From CBDBKE01 sp965218055 (GTDB taxonomy: Bacteria; Acidobacteriota; Terriglobia; JAJPHL01; JAPKYU01): a DNA stretch of 64,000 bases. Position numbers and translations under genes: made by a program. Shown piece after piece: positions 1-8,347 of the stretch. Under the pieces are notes generated by a model. That model was not told where the DNA came from and made no database searches. It worked only from the letters and a program-made list of their open reading frames with translations. The DNA lies in assembly GCA_965218055.1 (NCBI GenBank), contig CBDCKA010000001.1:1054001-1118000 (forward strand), written 5' to 3'. Each line of letters opens with the position of its first letter. Position 1 is the first letter of the stretch.

Positions 1-1185
1 CGGCAGGTTGCCCAATTGGAGGAGAATTGCCGCCAGTTCGGGATCACCTACCACGGGCTGGACAGCCGCCACCAGGGCATCGTGCACATCATCGGGCCGG
101 AGCTGGGACTGACCCGGCCGGGCATCACCGTGGTGTGCGGCGACAGCCACACCTCGACCCACGGCGCCTTCGGCACGCTGGCCTTTGGCATCGGCACCAG
201 TGAAGTGGAACACGTGCTGGCCACCCAGTGCCTGTTGCAGAGCCGACCCCGCACGATGGAAATCCGCGTGGACGGCACGCTGCCGCCCGGGGTGACTGCC
301 AAGGACATCATCCTGGCCGTGATTGGGCGCATCGGGGTGGGCGGCGGCACTGGGCATGTGTTCGAGTACACCGGCAGCGCCATTCGTGCCCTGTCCATGG
401 AAGAGCGCATGACTGTGTGCAACATGTCGATTGAGGGCGGGGCGCGCGCGGGCATGGTAGCGCCCGACGACACCACTTTGGAGTACCTGTGCGGGCGGCC
501 CTTTGCCCCGCAAGCGGCCGCCTGGGATGCGGCCGTGGAAACTTGGCGCAAGCTGCCCACCGACGCCGGTGCCCGCTATGACGCCTCGGTCATCCTGGAC
601 GCCAGCAGACTGGAGCCAATGATCACCTACGGAACCAATCCGGGCATGGCGCTACCCGTCACGGGGCCGGTGCCCGATCCGAACTCGCTTACCGACGCTG
701 CCCAACGCGGCGCGCTGGAGAAAGCCCTCAATTACATGGCGCTGCCACCGGGCCGTCCGTTGCTGGGCCATCCGCTGGACGTGGTGTTCATTGGCAGTTG
801 CACCAATTCCCGCATCAGCGACCTGCGCGCCGCCGCCCGCCTGCTACAGGGCCGCAAGGTGAACCCGCGGCTGCGAGTACTGGTGGTGCCCGGCTCGCAG
901 CAGGTCAAGCGGGAGGCCGAGGCCGAAGGGCTGGCCGAGGTGTTCCGCCAGGCCGGCTGTGACTGGCGCGAGCCGGGCTGCAGCATGTGCATCGCCATGA
1001 ACGGCGACGAATTGAAGCCCGGTGAGTATTGCATCAGCACCAGCAACCGCAACTTTGAGGGGCGCCAGGGCAAGCGCGGCCGCACCTTCCTGGCCAGCCC
1101 GCTGACGGCCGCCGCCTCAGCGCTGACCGGCGTCATTACCGACGCACGCGGCCTGCTGGAGACTGGCGCCAGAGCGGGGAGCTAG
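1..1185 (+). CDS. leuC: 3-isopropylmalate dehydratase large subunit, 5' end cut by window edge
   Basis: Catalyses the isomerisation of 2- to 3-isopropylmalate in leucine synthesis, with LeuD, in the cytoplasm. The frame is open from base 1, so the true start lies upstream. The aconitase-type motif VVCGDSHTSTHGAFG is near the start of the fragment. The three cluster-binding cysteines are visible: GSCTNS (Cys codon 799-801) and GCSMC (979-981 and 988-990), so the [4Fe-4S] site is intact. About 395 of the usual 420-470 residues are present. leuD follows after 5 bases, as in a normal leuCD operon. Identification is firm. Confidence 0.97.
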   Translation, partial: RQVAQLEENCRQFGITYHGLDSRHQGIVHIIGPELGLTRPGITVVCGDSHTSTHGAFGTLAFGIGTSEVEHVLATQCLLQSRPRTMEIRVDGTLPPGVTAKDIILAVIGRIGVGGGTGHVFEYTGSAIRALSMEERMTVCNMSIEGGARAGMVAPDDTTLEYLCGRPFAPQAAAWDAAVETWRKLPTDAGARYDASVILDASRLEPMITYGTNPGMALPVTGPVPDPNSLTDAAQRGALEKALNYMALPPGRPLLGHPLDVVFIGSCTNSRISDLRAAARLLQGRKVNPRLRVLVVPGSQQVKREAEAEGLAEVFRQAGCDWREPGCSMCIAMNGDELKPGEYCISTSNRNFEGRQGKRGRTFLASPLTAAASALTGVITDARGLLETGARAGS

Positions 1186-1190
1186 CTCGA

Positions 1191-1784
1191 ATGGAACCAA
1201 TCACGACCTTCACCAGCCGCCTGGTCCCGCTGCCGATCCGCGATGTGGATACCGACCAGATCATCCCGGCGCGCTTCCTGAAGGGCACAGTCAAGTCGGG
1301 CATGGGAGCGCACCTGTTCTGCGACTGGCGCCATGACGAGGAGGGCAAGCCACGCCCCGATTTCATACTGAACCAGCCGCAGGCAGCCGGTGCCCAGGTG
1401 TTGCTGGCCGGGGACAATTTCGGGTGCGGCAGCTCGCGCGAGCACGCACCCTGGGCCCTGCTCGACTTTGGCTTCCGCGCGGTTATCAGCACCTCGTTCG
1501 GCGACATCTTCCGCTCCAATTCGCTGAAGAATGGGCTGCTGCCGGTCGCGGTGGATCCGGCGACACACGCCGCCTTGCTGGCGCGCGTCACCGAGGACCC
1601 CGATGCGCGGGTCACTATCGACCTGGCGGCGCAAATCTTGACGCTGCCCGACGGCGCACCCGTCAGCTTCCCCATAGACAGCTTCTCCAAGCAATGCCTG
1701 CTGAGCGGTGTGGACCAGCTCGGCTACATCCTCAAGCATCAGGACAGGATCGCTGCCTACGAGGAGCAGCAACCCCAGGCTTGA
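1191..1784 (+). CDS. leuD: 3-isopropylmalate dehydratase small subunit
   Basis: Supplies the swivelling domain that completes the LeuC active site. The 197-residue length is normal for LeuD. The conserved signature GDNFGCGSSREHAPWAL lies at about 1411-1461. The ATG is 5 bases after the leuC stop, and the purine-rich GGGGAG at the end of leuC can serve as its ribosome site, which suggests translational coupling. No other leu gene is on the right, so the operon ends here. Confidence 0.97.
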   Translation: MEPITTFTSRLVPLPIRDVDTDQIIPARFLKGTVKSGMGAHLFCDWRHDEEGKPRPDFILNQPQAAGAQVLLAGDNFGCGSSREHAPWALLDFGFRAVISTSFGDIFRSNSLKNGLLPVAVDPATHAALLARVTEDPDARVTIDLAAQILTLPDGAPVSFPIDSFSKQCLLSGVDQLGYILKHQDRIAAYEEQQPQA

Positions 1785-1879
1785 TAAGCGCGCATCCTTC
1801 AAGGCTGCTTGCGCTGGAGCTCATGGCAGGCGGCCTGCAAGGTAGGAGCTTTTTGTGAGGTAATAGACCGCGACGCCGA

Positions 1880-2115
1880 CTACCAACGGCTCTCGACAAC
1901 TGCCCTGACGGGAACCCGCAGGCGGGGAAATTCGCTGTCAGTGGTTACGATCACGATGGCCCCGTCAACCTCGCCGGATTCTAACTCTCCGGGACCACCA
2001 CGACCTCAATCTGGTACCGGTCTTTCATGCTTGACCGTACTGGGCTCAAGCGTAGAAACGGAAGGCCGGTAGAAACTGAGATCTAAAAATCCTCGCCTCC
2101 TACCTGGTAGACCAT
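1880..2115 (-). pseudogene. Decayed C-terminus of a DUF1573-like secreted protein
   Basis: Read on the minus strand, about 75 codons resemble the end of DUF1573/Ig-like secreted proteins. There is a beta-strand pattern around YQIEVVVVPE, then GAIVIVTTDSEFPRLRVPV ending at a TAG (1880-1882). The reading frame is broken twice: an in-frame TAG at 2083-2085, and a shift near 1978-1990 between the two strand motifs. Nothing recognisable continues upstream of about 2115. This is a manual reading; the family assignment is moderate, while the broken frame is directly visible. Confidence 0.4.
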
Positions 2116-2828
2116 CAGTGTCTGATTCAAGATGAGACCGCAGCGGGAAACGCTACGGCTCCACGTTTCCAGGGTCTAGTCAGGTGTTGGATAGAATCGC
2201 AACTGCACCAAGCGGACCCCGTTGTTGTCGTAATCCCAGAAATAGTCTTCCAGGACGGATCGAAAATGCCAACACGGTCTTCGCAGGCGGGGGGACTAAA
2301 AGGATCCGAATCGCCCTTAGCACTTCGGCGAAATCCGACATTAGCTGGCAAGATGGAACAACCCACGTTTCCAAACGCCATCCGTTGTCGTTTTTCCAAG
2401 GTTCGGCGTGAGGCGTCGCAACTCTGGTACCATCGTTATAACCCCAACGGAAACTCTGGTACCACCGTGCAGCCCAAACAAAATACGTAAGTTAAATCCA
2501 AATACTGGACATTCCCCTTGGTCCCTTTGTCCGATCAGAGACAAAAGAGGCTGGAGGGCGATTCGATTGGGTTACATTCGATAGCCGAGGTGACCCGCCC
2601 CTACCCCCCAACGATTGAACCAACCTGGTGGAGCCCAACCGGCCACCAGCCGCTGCGCCCGTTGACACCCCAAACCGGCGGGACCAGCCGGACGATGGAC
2701 CTGACTCCAAGGGCGGAATTCGTTTGAGGTTGGTCCGGGCGGGAGCTGCGCTGCTTCGCCCAGACCGGAGAGGTGCCGCAGGGGAGTACCCTACCGAGCC
2801 AGCCGCCAAACGGTCCTGAAGATTTAAC

Positions 2829-2850
2829 GGGGCTCCAATGAAGGAGCCCC
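2829..2850 (+). other. Perfect 8-bp hairpin without U-tract
   Basis: GGGGCTCC at 2829-2836 pairs perfectly with GGAGCCCC at 2843-2850 across a six-base loop. No T-run follows on either strand, so it is unlikely to be a simple intrinsic terminator. It may be part of a structured RNA or a degenerate repeat. Confidence 0.45.
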
Positions 2851-3047
2851 GGGCAAAAGACGGCCTGAAGTCGATCCCCCCAAGGAGAACCTCAGGTGTC
2901 TCCCACCACGGGCGATTCTGTCCGAGGACACGGCAGCAGGAAATAGAACCAAGGTTACATTTAGCCTGGTACAGAAGTACCCGGTACTGTTTGCGGGAAT
3001 TCTCTAAGACCCGGCGCGGCCGCGGCAGATGATCAAGCTATAAGTAA

Positions 3048-3069
3048 GCCTCCTTGGGAGGCGCGTTTT
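3048..3069 (+). terminator. Terminator-like hairpin
   Basis: GCCTCC (3048-3053) pairs with GGAGGC (3057-3062) over a TTG loop and is followed by GCGTTTTG. The stem is short and the T-run only four long, so termination would be weak. It could end a transcript coming from the gene-poor region on its left. Confidence 0.4.
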
Positions 3070-3259
3070 GTATCATCCACAAGAACAGCGTGGTAAAGAT
3101 GAAAATGTCTTAACACCATCCTATTGAAAATAAAAGAGGTTGCCGTCGGCACTCGGGCAACCAACGGGCCTCAACACCGCCAGCAGAATTCCCTAACTGG
3201 GCGACCTATCAGCGGGCTGAGCCTTGTGCACACGAGGCTCCGCGGGGTACCTTGGTGAG

Positions 3260-3847
3260 ATGAGACTGCTGGCAGTTCTGTTGGCCGCAACACTGTGGCA
3301 TACACCACTATTGGCCCGGACATCGCAGACGCAAGGAGAAGAGGTCTTGGTGCCGGGCAAGCGCATGGTGCGTACCGTGCAGTTCCCCTATGATCTGAAG
3401 GTCAAGTTCACCCTCTTCTCCACCGGCCGACTGGAAGGGATCGCAGGAAAAGCTGAAGTCCAACGCGGCAAGCAGGTCATCCAGGTAAAGGTGGAGCTGG
3501 AGAAGGCGCCGCCTGCCAGCCAGCTCGGGGTTGGGTATCGCGGCTACGTGGTCTGGGCGCTCACCCCAGCGGGCGAGTTTGTAAAGCTAGGCGCGTTGGA
3601 ACGCAAAGGGAAGCTCAAGACCACCACCACGCTGCCCGCTTTCGGCATCGTGGTCAGCGCGGAAGCTGACCTTCAGACTACTTCGCTCGGCGTGCCCGTA
3701 CTGGAAAGCGGCTACCCCAAGGGCAGGGGCCGCATCTACCCCATGAAGCGCGTCTACTACACCCCGCTCCAACCAGCCCGCGGGCCGGACCCTAAGGCCG
3801 CGGGGCGAAAGGCGGCCGGGAGCGGTCAGGCAAGGCCCAGGCGCTGA
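3260..3847 (+). CDS. Small secreted protein of unknown function
   Basis: A 195-residue protein starting at the ATG at 3260. An upstream GTG gives 12 extra residues that would mask the signal peptide, so I prefer the ATG. The N-terminus MRLLAVLLAATLWHTPLLA is a typical signal peptide. The mature part is rich in beta-prone segments, and the last 30 residues are basic and Gly/Pro-rich and probably disordered. I do not recognise a family. The next gene is co-directional but does not help to assign a role. Confidence 0.7.
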   Translation: MRLLAVLLAATLWHTPLLARTSQTQGEEVLVPGKRMVRTVQFPYDLKVKFTLFSTGRLEGIAGKAEVQRGKQVIQVKVELEKAPPASQLGVGYRGYVVWALTPAGEFVKLGALERKGKLKTTTTLPAFGIVVSAEADLQTTSLGVPVLESGYPKGRGRIYPMKRVYYTPLQPARGPDPKAAGRKAAGSGQARPRR

Positions 3848-3887
3848 ACTTCCAACTGTGCGTCCTCCGGGTCCCACGGGATTTGGG

Positions 3888-3913
3888 ATGGTTTGCTTAT
3901 ATGGTTTGCTTAT
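3888..3913 (+). repeat. Perfect 13-bp tandem duplication at a gene start
   Basis: ATGGTTTGCTTAT occurs twice head-to-tail (3888-3900 and 3901-3913), exactly where the following HEAT gene begins. Both copies carry an ATG, but neither ATG is in frame with the HEAT ORF; each runs to a stop within about 50 bases. The duplication may have displaced the original start codon. Confidence 0.9.
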
Positions 3914-4816
3914 TCTGGCCCATGGGAGTTCCTTCTGACTGAATTTCCCTCAACCACGCCTCCCAACAGTCCGGCCGCTCCTCGACCCCGCCGCAGGCCC
4001 GGGACGCTGTGGCTGATGCTGTTTGTGGTTGCCCTGGTGCTGGTGCCCTTCTTGTTCTGGCATGGCACTTGGTTCGGCCGGCGCCTGCCCGACCGGAAGA
4101 TTGAGCAGTACCTAGGAAACCCAGAAAAGCCGCGGCACATCCAGCACGCGCTTTCACAAATTGCCGATCGCATCGTCGCCGGCGACCCTGCGGTGGTGCA
4201 GTGGTATCCGCGGGTGGTGGTGCTTTCTTCCAGTCCTGTGTCGGAGGTCCGGGTGACCGCCGCCTGGGTGATGGGCCAGGACAATCGCTCGCAGCAATTT
4301 CATCAGGCGCTGGTCGAATTGCTGGAGGATCGGGAGCCGATGGTGCGGCGCAACGCAGCACTGTCGCTGGTGCGATTCGGTGACGCTGCCGGCAAGCCGG
4401 TCCTTATCCAGATACTACGGCCCCTCACCGTCACGGCCCCCCGCGGCGGCGTCCTTTCCCTGCGCAGCACGGAGCAGGATGGGGTGGATGTGGGTTCTCT
4501 GCTGGCGCGCATTTCGAGCAAGACCGGCGAGCCGGTGGAAGTGCGCTCCCCGGTGACCGGCCAGATCAGACATCCGTTGCGGGATGAGGGCCAGCAGGTG
4601 GCTGAGGGGGAGCCGATCTTTGAGCTGGAATCTTCGGCCGAGCAAGTTTGGGAGGCACTGCGGGCCCTCTACTTGGTGGGTAATGCCGAGGACTTGCCTG
4701 ATGTGGAGCGCTTCACCCGGCCGGTGGCCGGCATGCCGGAAAAGGTGCAGCAGCAGGCCCGCAGTACGGCCCAGGCGATTCGACGCAGGGAACGCCCAGG
4801 GCCACCAGCCCGCTAG
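3893..4816 (+). CDS. Membrane-anchored HEAT-repeat protein with biotinyl/lipoyl-like domain
   Basis: About 307 residues. A hydrophobic segment (about residues 39-56, LWLMLFVVALVLVPFLFW) anchors it after a Pro-rich N-terminus. Residues of about 70-175 form HEAT-like helical repeats (AAWVMGQDNRS, REPMVRRNAALSLVRFGDAA). Residues of about 213-245 resemble a biotinyl/lipoyl hairpin (VRSPVTGQI, then EGQQVAEGEPIFEL), but no modifiable lysine is seen at the expected turn. The start is uncertain: TTG at 3893 or CTG at 3935 are the only in-frame options near a tandem duplication. Its stop codon overlaps that of the convergent ferredoxin gene in one CTAG. Function unknown; probably a scaffold. Confidence 0.7.
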   Translation: MLIWFAYSGPWEFLLTEFPSTTPPNSPAAPRPRRRPGTLWLMLFVVALVLVPFLFWHGTWFGRRLPDRKIEQYLGNPEKPRHIQHALSQIADRIVAGDPAVVQWYPRVVVLSSSPVSEVRVTAAWVMGQDNRSQQFHQALVELLEDREPMVRRNAALSLVRFGDAAGKPVLIQILRPLTVTAPRGGVLSLRSTEQDGVDVGSLLARISSKTGEPVEVRSPVTGQIRHPLRDEGQQVAEGEPIFELESSAEQVWEALRALYLVGNAEDLPDVERFTRPVAGMPEKVQQQARSTAQAIRRRERPGPPAR

Positions 4817-5166
4817 ATTTTCATCTGGATGCCGTGCTCCGATTCCCACTCCGCCAGGGGCACCATGACAATAGCGTCCCAGGGGCAGCCGTCCAGGAAT
4901 GTCCCGTCGGGACCCTTGCTGATGCACTTCTTGCAACCGATGCAAAGGAATGGGTCCACCTCGATGCGGCCAAAGGGGGGGTGGTCCTCGTCGGGAACCC
5001 AGTACATGCAATCTTCCACCGGGCAGTATTCCACGCAGGCCGGCGAGCCGGCGCAGCCGGTGCAGAACTCGTTTATAATGGCCAGCTCCCGCGGCATCTT
5101 CTTCCGCGGGGTGTTAATTCCCGTGGATTTGGGTTCCTGCTTGATGACCTCAGTCGTCTCCGTCAT
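4813..5166 (-). CDS. Dicluster 4Fe-4S ferredoxin
   Basis: A 117-residue cytoplasmic electron carrier. The first cluster motif is CTGCAGSPACVEYCPV; the second is CIGCKKC with a distant CPW after an insertion (KGPDGTFLDG). The start is the ATG at 5166 (MTETTEVIKQEP); the longer frame upstream has no family similarity. About 45 residues of basic, flexible N-terminal extension precede the first cluster. No redox partner gene is adjacent, so the partner is unknown. Confidence 0.88.
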   Translation of the reverse strand: MTETTEVIKQEPKSTGINTPRKKMPRELAIINEFCTGCAGSPACVEYCPVEDCMYWVPDEDHPPFGRIEVDPFLCIGCKKCISKGPDGTFLDGCPWDAIVMVPLAEWESEHGIQMKI

Positions 5167-5364
5167 GGCCAGTTCGTTGCTATGATAGCGTGTCACTCCC
5201 GCCGGCGTCCACAAGAAACTCAAGACTTTGATCGGGCCAGGATTCTTTCGTGGCATGCCGGCTTTAGCCGATATGCCTTCATGCAATTTCTCGTTGAATG
5301 CAGTGCGCCGAGAGACTTACCCTTCTTGTAGTTGGTATCGGCCCCAAAGGCGTATGGGGCGGCC

Positions 5365-8328
5365 ATGCTGAACTCTCCCTCGCATCAACGCGTTGTGTAC
5401 GGAAGTGAAGTCCGCCCAATTGTCTTGCGAACGTTTGCGCTATTCGTGTTGTCCGCGTTGGCCCTGGGGCTATTGCTGTTTGGATCTGATTCCGCTCTCC
5501 AGCGAGAAACAGGCCCGGACGGGGTGGCCACTGTCGGTTCGGCGAAGCCCGCACATGAGCACTCCACGACCCCGAATCAGCAGCCGGCAATTGAGGTGGC
5601 CTACGGCAACCTCCCGTTGAGTTTTGAACCAAACCAGGGCCAGACCAACAGCCAGGTGGAGTTCCTGTCGCGCGGCCGCGGCTACACACTATTTTTAACG
5701 CAAACCGAGGCGGTGCTGTCTTTGCGGAAGCCCACCGCAACAAAGACCAACGAGACTGAAGACAGCGGGTACACGAGGGGCGCCGTGCTGCGCATGAAGC
5801 TGGTCGGGGCCAATCCCTCGCCACGGATGTCAGGGCTGGACGAACTCCCGGGCAAGAGCAACTACTTCGTCGGCAACGATCCAAGCAAGTGGCGCACGAA
5901 CGTTCCGACCTACGCCAAGGTGCAGTACGAGGACGTTTATCCGGGCGTGGATTTGGTTTACTACGGCAACCAGAGACAACTGGAATACGACCTGATCGTC
6001 GCTCCCGGGTCCGATCCTGAGACCATCCATCTCGCCCTCGAGGGAGGAGATAAGCTGGAAATAGATGCTCAAGGCGAGCTGGCGCTGCACACCGCCGCCG
6101 GTCAGGTCCGTCTGCAAAAGCCATTGGTCTACCAGGAGACGAATGGAATCCGGCAAGAAATCCCCGCGGCCTACGTGCTCAACGGTGGGCGCCAGGTCGG
6201 CTTCGAGGTGGGCACGTATGATGCCGACAAGCCCCTCATCATTGATCCAGTGCTGAGCTACTCCACCTATCTCGGCGGCAACGGCGTTGACCGAGGCTTC
6301 GCCATCGCCGTGGATGGCGCCGGCAACGCCTACGTGACGGGCGGGGCCAATTCGACCAACTTTCCCACATTGAATCCCTTCCAGGCTGTTTTCCCCGGAG
6401 GCCCCGTAGACGCTTTTGTAACCAAGTTGAATGCCGCAGGCTCGGCGCTGGTCTACTCCACTTACCTGGGCGGCGGCGGCGATGACCGAGGTTTCGACGT
6501 CGCCGTAGACTCCTCCGGCAACGCCTATGTGACAGGACAGACCGATTCGGGCGACTTCCCCAGGATCGTCCCCATCCAGGTCGTGAACCGCGGTTTAAAC
6601 GACGCCTTTGTGACGAAATTGAATGCCGCAGGTAACGATCTGGTTTACTCCACTTACCTGGGCGGCAGTTCCTCTGATTTTGGGTTCGGCATCGCCGTAG
6701 ACGCCTCCGGCAACGCCCATGTGACAGGGCAGACCAATTCGACCGACTTCCCAACGGTCCTTCCCATCCAGTTTACGAACGGCGCTTTAGGCGATGCCTT
6801 TGTGGCGAAATTGAATGCCGCGGGCACCGTTCTCCTTTACTCCACCTACCTGGGCGGCAACGGCGACGATTGTGGCTTCCGAATTGCGGTAGACGCTTTC
6901 GGCAGCGCCTACGTGTTCGGCGACACGACTTCGACCAACTTCCCCACGGCAAATCCAGTCCAGTCCGCGAGGAACGGGGCCGTGGATGCCTTCGTGACGA
7001 AACTGAACACGGCCGCCAATGCCTTCGTTTACTCCACCTACCTGGGGGGCAATGGCACCGAGCTCGGCTTCGCCATTGCCGTAGACGCCTCCGGCAGCGC
7101 TTATCTGACAGGCCTCACGGATTCGAGCGATTTCCCCACGGCGAGTCCCATCCAGCCCGCTTTCGGCGGCGGCATAGCCGACGCGTTCGTGACGAAATTG
7201 AATGCCGCGGGCGGTGCTCTCGTCTATTCCACTTACCTGGGGGGCAGCTTCACCGACGCTGGCTTAGCCATCGCCGTGGATGCCTCCGGCAACGCCTACG
7301 TGGCGGGCCTTACGGATTCGAGCAATTTCCCCACGGCCAGTCCCATCCAGCCCGCGAACGGCGGAGGAGACGACACGTTCGTAACGAAATTGAATGCTGC
7401 AGGCAACGCTTTCGTCTACTCCACTTACCTGGGAGGCGGCTCCGCTGACAATGCTGTTGCCATCGCCCTAGACGCCTCCGGCAACGCCTACCTCACGGGG
7501 AATACCGATTCAGCCGACTTCCCTACGGCGAACCCCTTTCAGCCCGGTAACGCCGGAAGCGAAAACGCGTTCATTGCCAAAATTATGGAACTACCCTTGG
7601 TGGCTCCAACCCTGCCGGCCAACTCCGTGGTGAACGGCGCCAGCTTCCGACTGGCGACGGACCCCAATGGAGCCATCACCCCGGGCGCAATCGTAGCCAT
7701 CTTCGGCGTGGACCTTGCCAGCGATACTGAAGTGGCAACGGCTGTGCCTCTTCCCACCACGCTTGGCGATACCAGTGTGACTTTTGACAATGTTGCTGCG
7801 CCGCTGTTTTTCGTCTCCGGCACGCAGATCAATGCGCAGGTCCCGTTTGAGCTGATGGCCGGAGCCGGGACGGTCACGGTACAAGTAACGCGAGGCAGTG
7901 AAGCGAGCGCCGCGCAGCCGATCTCGCTCGCGTCCGTTTCACCTGGGATTTTTACACTGAACGAGCGGGGTACCGGTGACGGGGCAGTCCTTCACGCGCA
8001 AGATTTTCAACCGGTCAGCGAAAGCGCGCCAGCACAGCCTGGCGAGTTCCTTCTGATCTTCTGCACTGGGCTCGGTCCGGTACAACCCGAAGTCCAGTCC
8101 GGCCAAGCTGCCCCCATCACTCCACCGCTGGCGGAAACGCTGTTCACGCCGCTGGTGAAAATTGCCGACATACCTGCGCAGGTAACGTTCTCCGGTCTCA
8201 CTCCAGGATTTGTGGGGCTCTACCAGGTGAACGTGGTAGTGCCAGAGGTTCCCTCGGGCACGCAGCCCCTGGAAATCATCATCAACAACGTGCCGGGTAA
8301 TACCGAAGTGACCATCCCGGTGGAATAG
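5365..8328 (+). CDS. Secreted SBBP beta-propeller protein with TIGR03437-type C-terminus
   Basis: About 987 residues from the ATG at 5365. A signal/anchor segment lies at residues 18-40. Then comes an N-terminal domain with the FEPNQGQT motif that commonly precedes SBBP repeats. Seven SBBP repeats follow (STYLGG, then IAVDASGNAYVTG and DFPT), about 65 residues each, enough for one seven-bladed propeller. The last 240 residues (from SVVNGASF to LYQVNVVVPEVPSG) match the C-terminal domain abundant in Solibacter proteins. Probably surface or secreted, possibly ligand binding; no catalytic residues seen. Confidence 0.9.
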   Translation: MLNSPSHQRVVYGSEVRPIVLRTFALFVLSALALGLLLFGSDSALQRETGPDGVATVGSAKPAHEHSTTPNQQPAIEVAYGNLPLSFEPNQGQTNSQVEFLSRGRGYTLFLTQTEAVLSLRKPTATKTNETEDSGYTRGAVLRMKLVGANPSPRMSGLDELPGKSNYFVGNDPSKWRTNVPTYAKVQYEDVYPGVDLVYYGNQRQLEYDLIVAPGSDPETIHLALEGGDKLEIDAQGELALHTAAGQVRLQKPLVYQETNGIRQEIPAAYVLNGGRQVGFEVGTYDADKPLIIDPVLSYSTYLGGNGVDRGFAIAVDGAGNAYVTGGANSTNFPTLNPFQAVFPGGPVDAFVTKLNAAGSALVYSTYLGGGGDDRGFDVAVDSSGNAYVTGQTDSGDFPRIVPIQVVNRGLNDAFVTKLNAAGNDLVYSTYLGGSSSDFGFGIAVDASGNAHVTGQTNSTDFPTVLPIQFTNGALGDAFVAKLNAAGTVLLYSTYLGGNGDDCGFRIAVDAFGSAYVFGDTTSTNFPTANPVQSARNGAVDAFVTKLNTAANAFVYSTYLGGNGTELGFAIAVDASGSAYLTGLTDSSDFPTASPIQPAFGGGIADAFVTKLNAAGGALVYSTYLGGSFTDAGLAIAVDASGNAYVAGLTDSSNFPTASPIQPANGGGDDTFVTKLNAAGNAFVYSTYLGGGSADNAVAIALDASGNAYLTGNTDSADFPTANPFQPGNAGSENAFIAKIMELPLVAPTLPANSVVNGASFRLATDPNGAITPGAIVAIFGVDLASDTEVATAVPLPTTLGDTSVTFDNVAAPLFFVSGTQINAQVPFELMAGAGTVTVQVTRGSEASAAQPISLASVSPGIFTLNERGTGDGAVLHAQDFQPVSESAPAQPGEFLLIFCTGLGPVQPEVQSGQAAPITPPLAETLFTPLVKIADIPAQVTFSGLTPGFVGLYQVNVVVPEVPSGTQPLEIIINNVPGNTEVTIPVE
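6250..7570 (+). repeat. Seven tandem repeats of about 195 bp encoding SBBP blades
   Basis: Each unit begins near TACTCCACYTACCTGGG and carries the same GCCGTAGACGCCTCCGGCAACGCC-like core. The units diverge at third positions and in the loops, so they look like old coding repeats rather than a recently expanded array. Confidence 0.85.
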
Positions 8329-8347
8329 TCGGGCAGGAGAAAGGCTG

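Larger units (their letters stand above)
2116..3259. other. Gene-poor stretch with hairpins
   Basis: No open frame here has codon use or motifs that I trust. Visible features are an imperfect direct repeat of ACTCTGGTACCA at 2421-2432 and 2453-2464, a strong hairpin at 2829-2850 and a terminator-like hairpin at 3048-3069, so a non-coding RNA ending near 3069 is possible. Otherwise it looks like decayed coding DNA. Confidence 0.5.

Noticed and set aside
2492..2809. Open frame of 105 codons on the minus strand in the gene-poor gap
   Set aside because: Arginine/glycine/serine-rich composition without pattern, no ribosome site and no similarity that I can see.
6250..7570. Tandem DNA repeats as a mobile or variable-number array
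   Set aside because: Units differ strongly at third positions and encode propeller blades, so they are old protein repeats.
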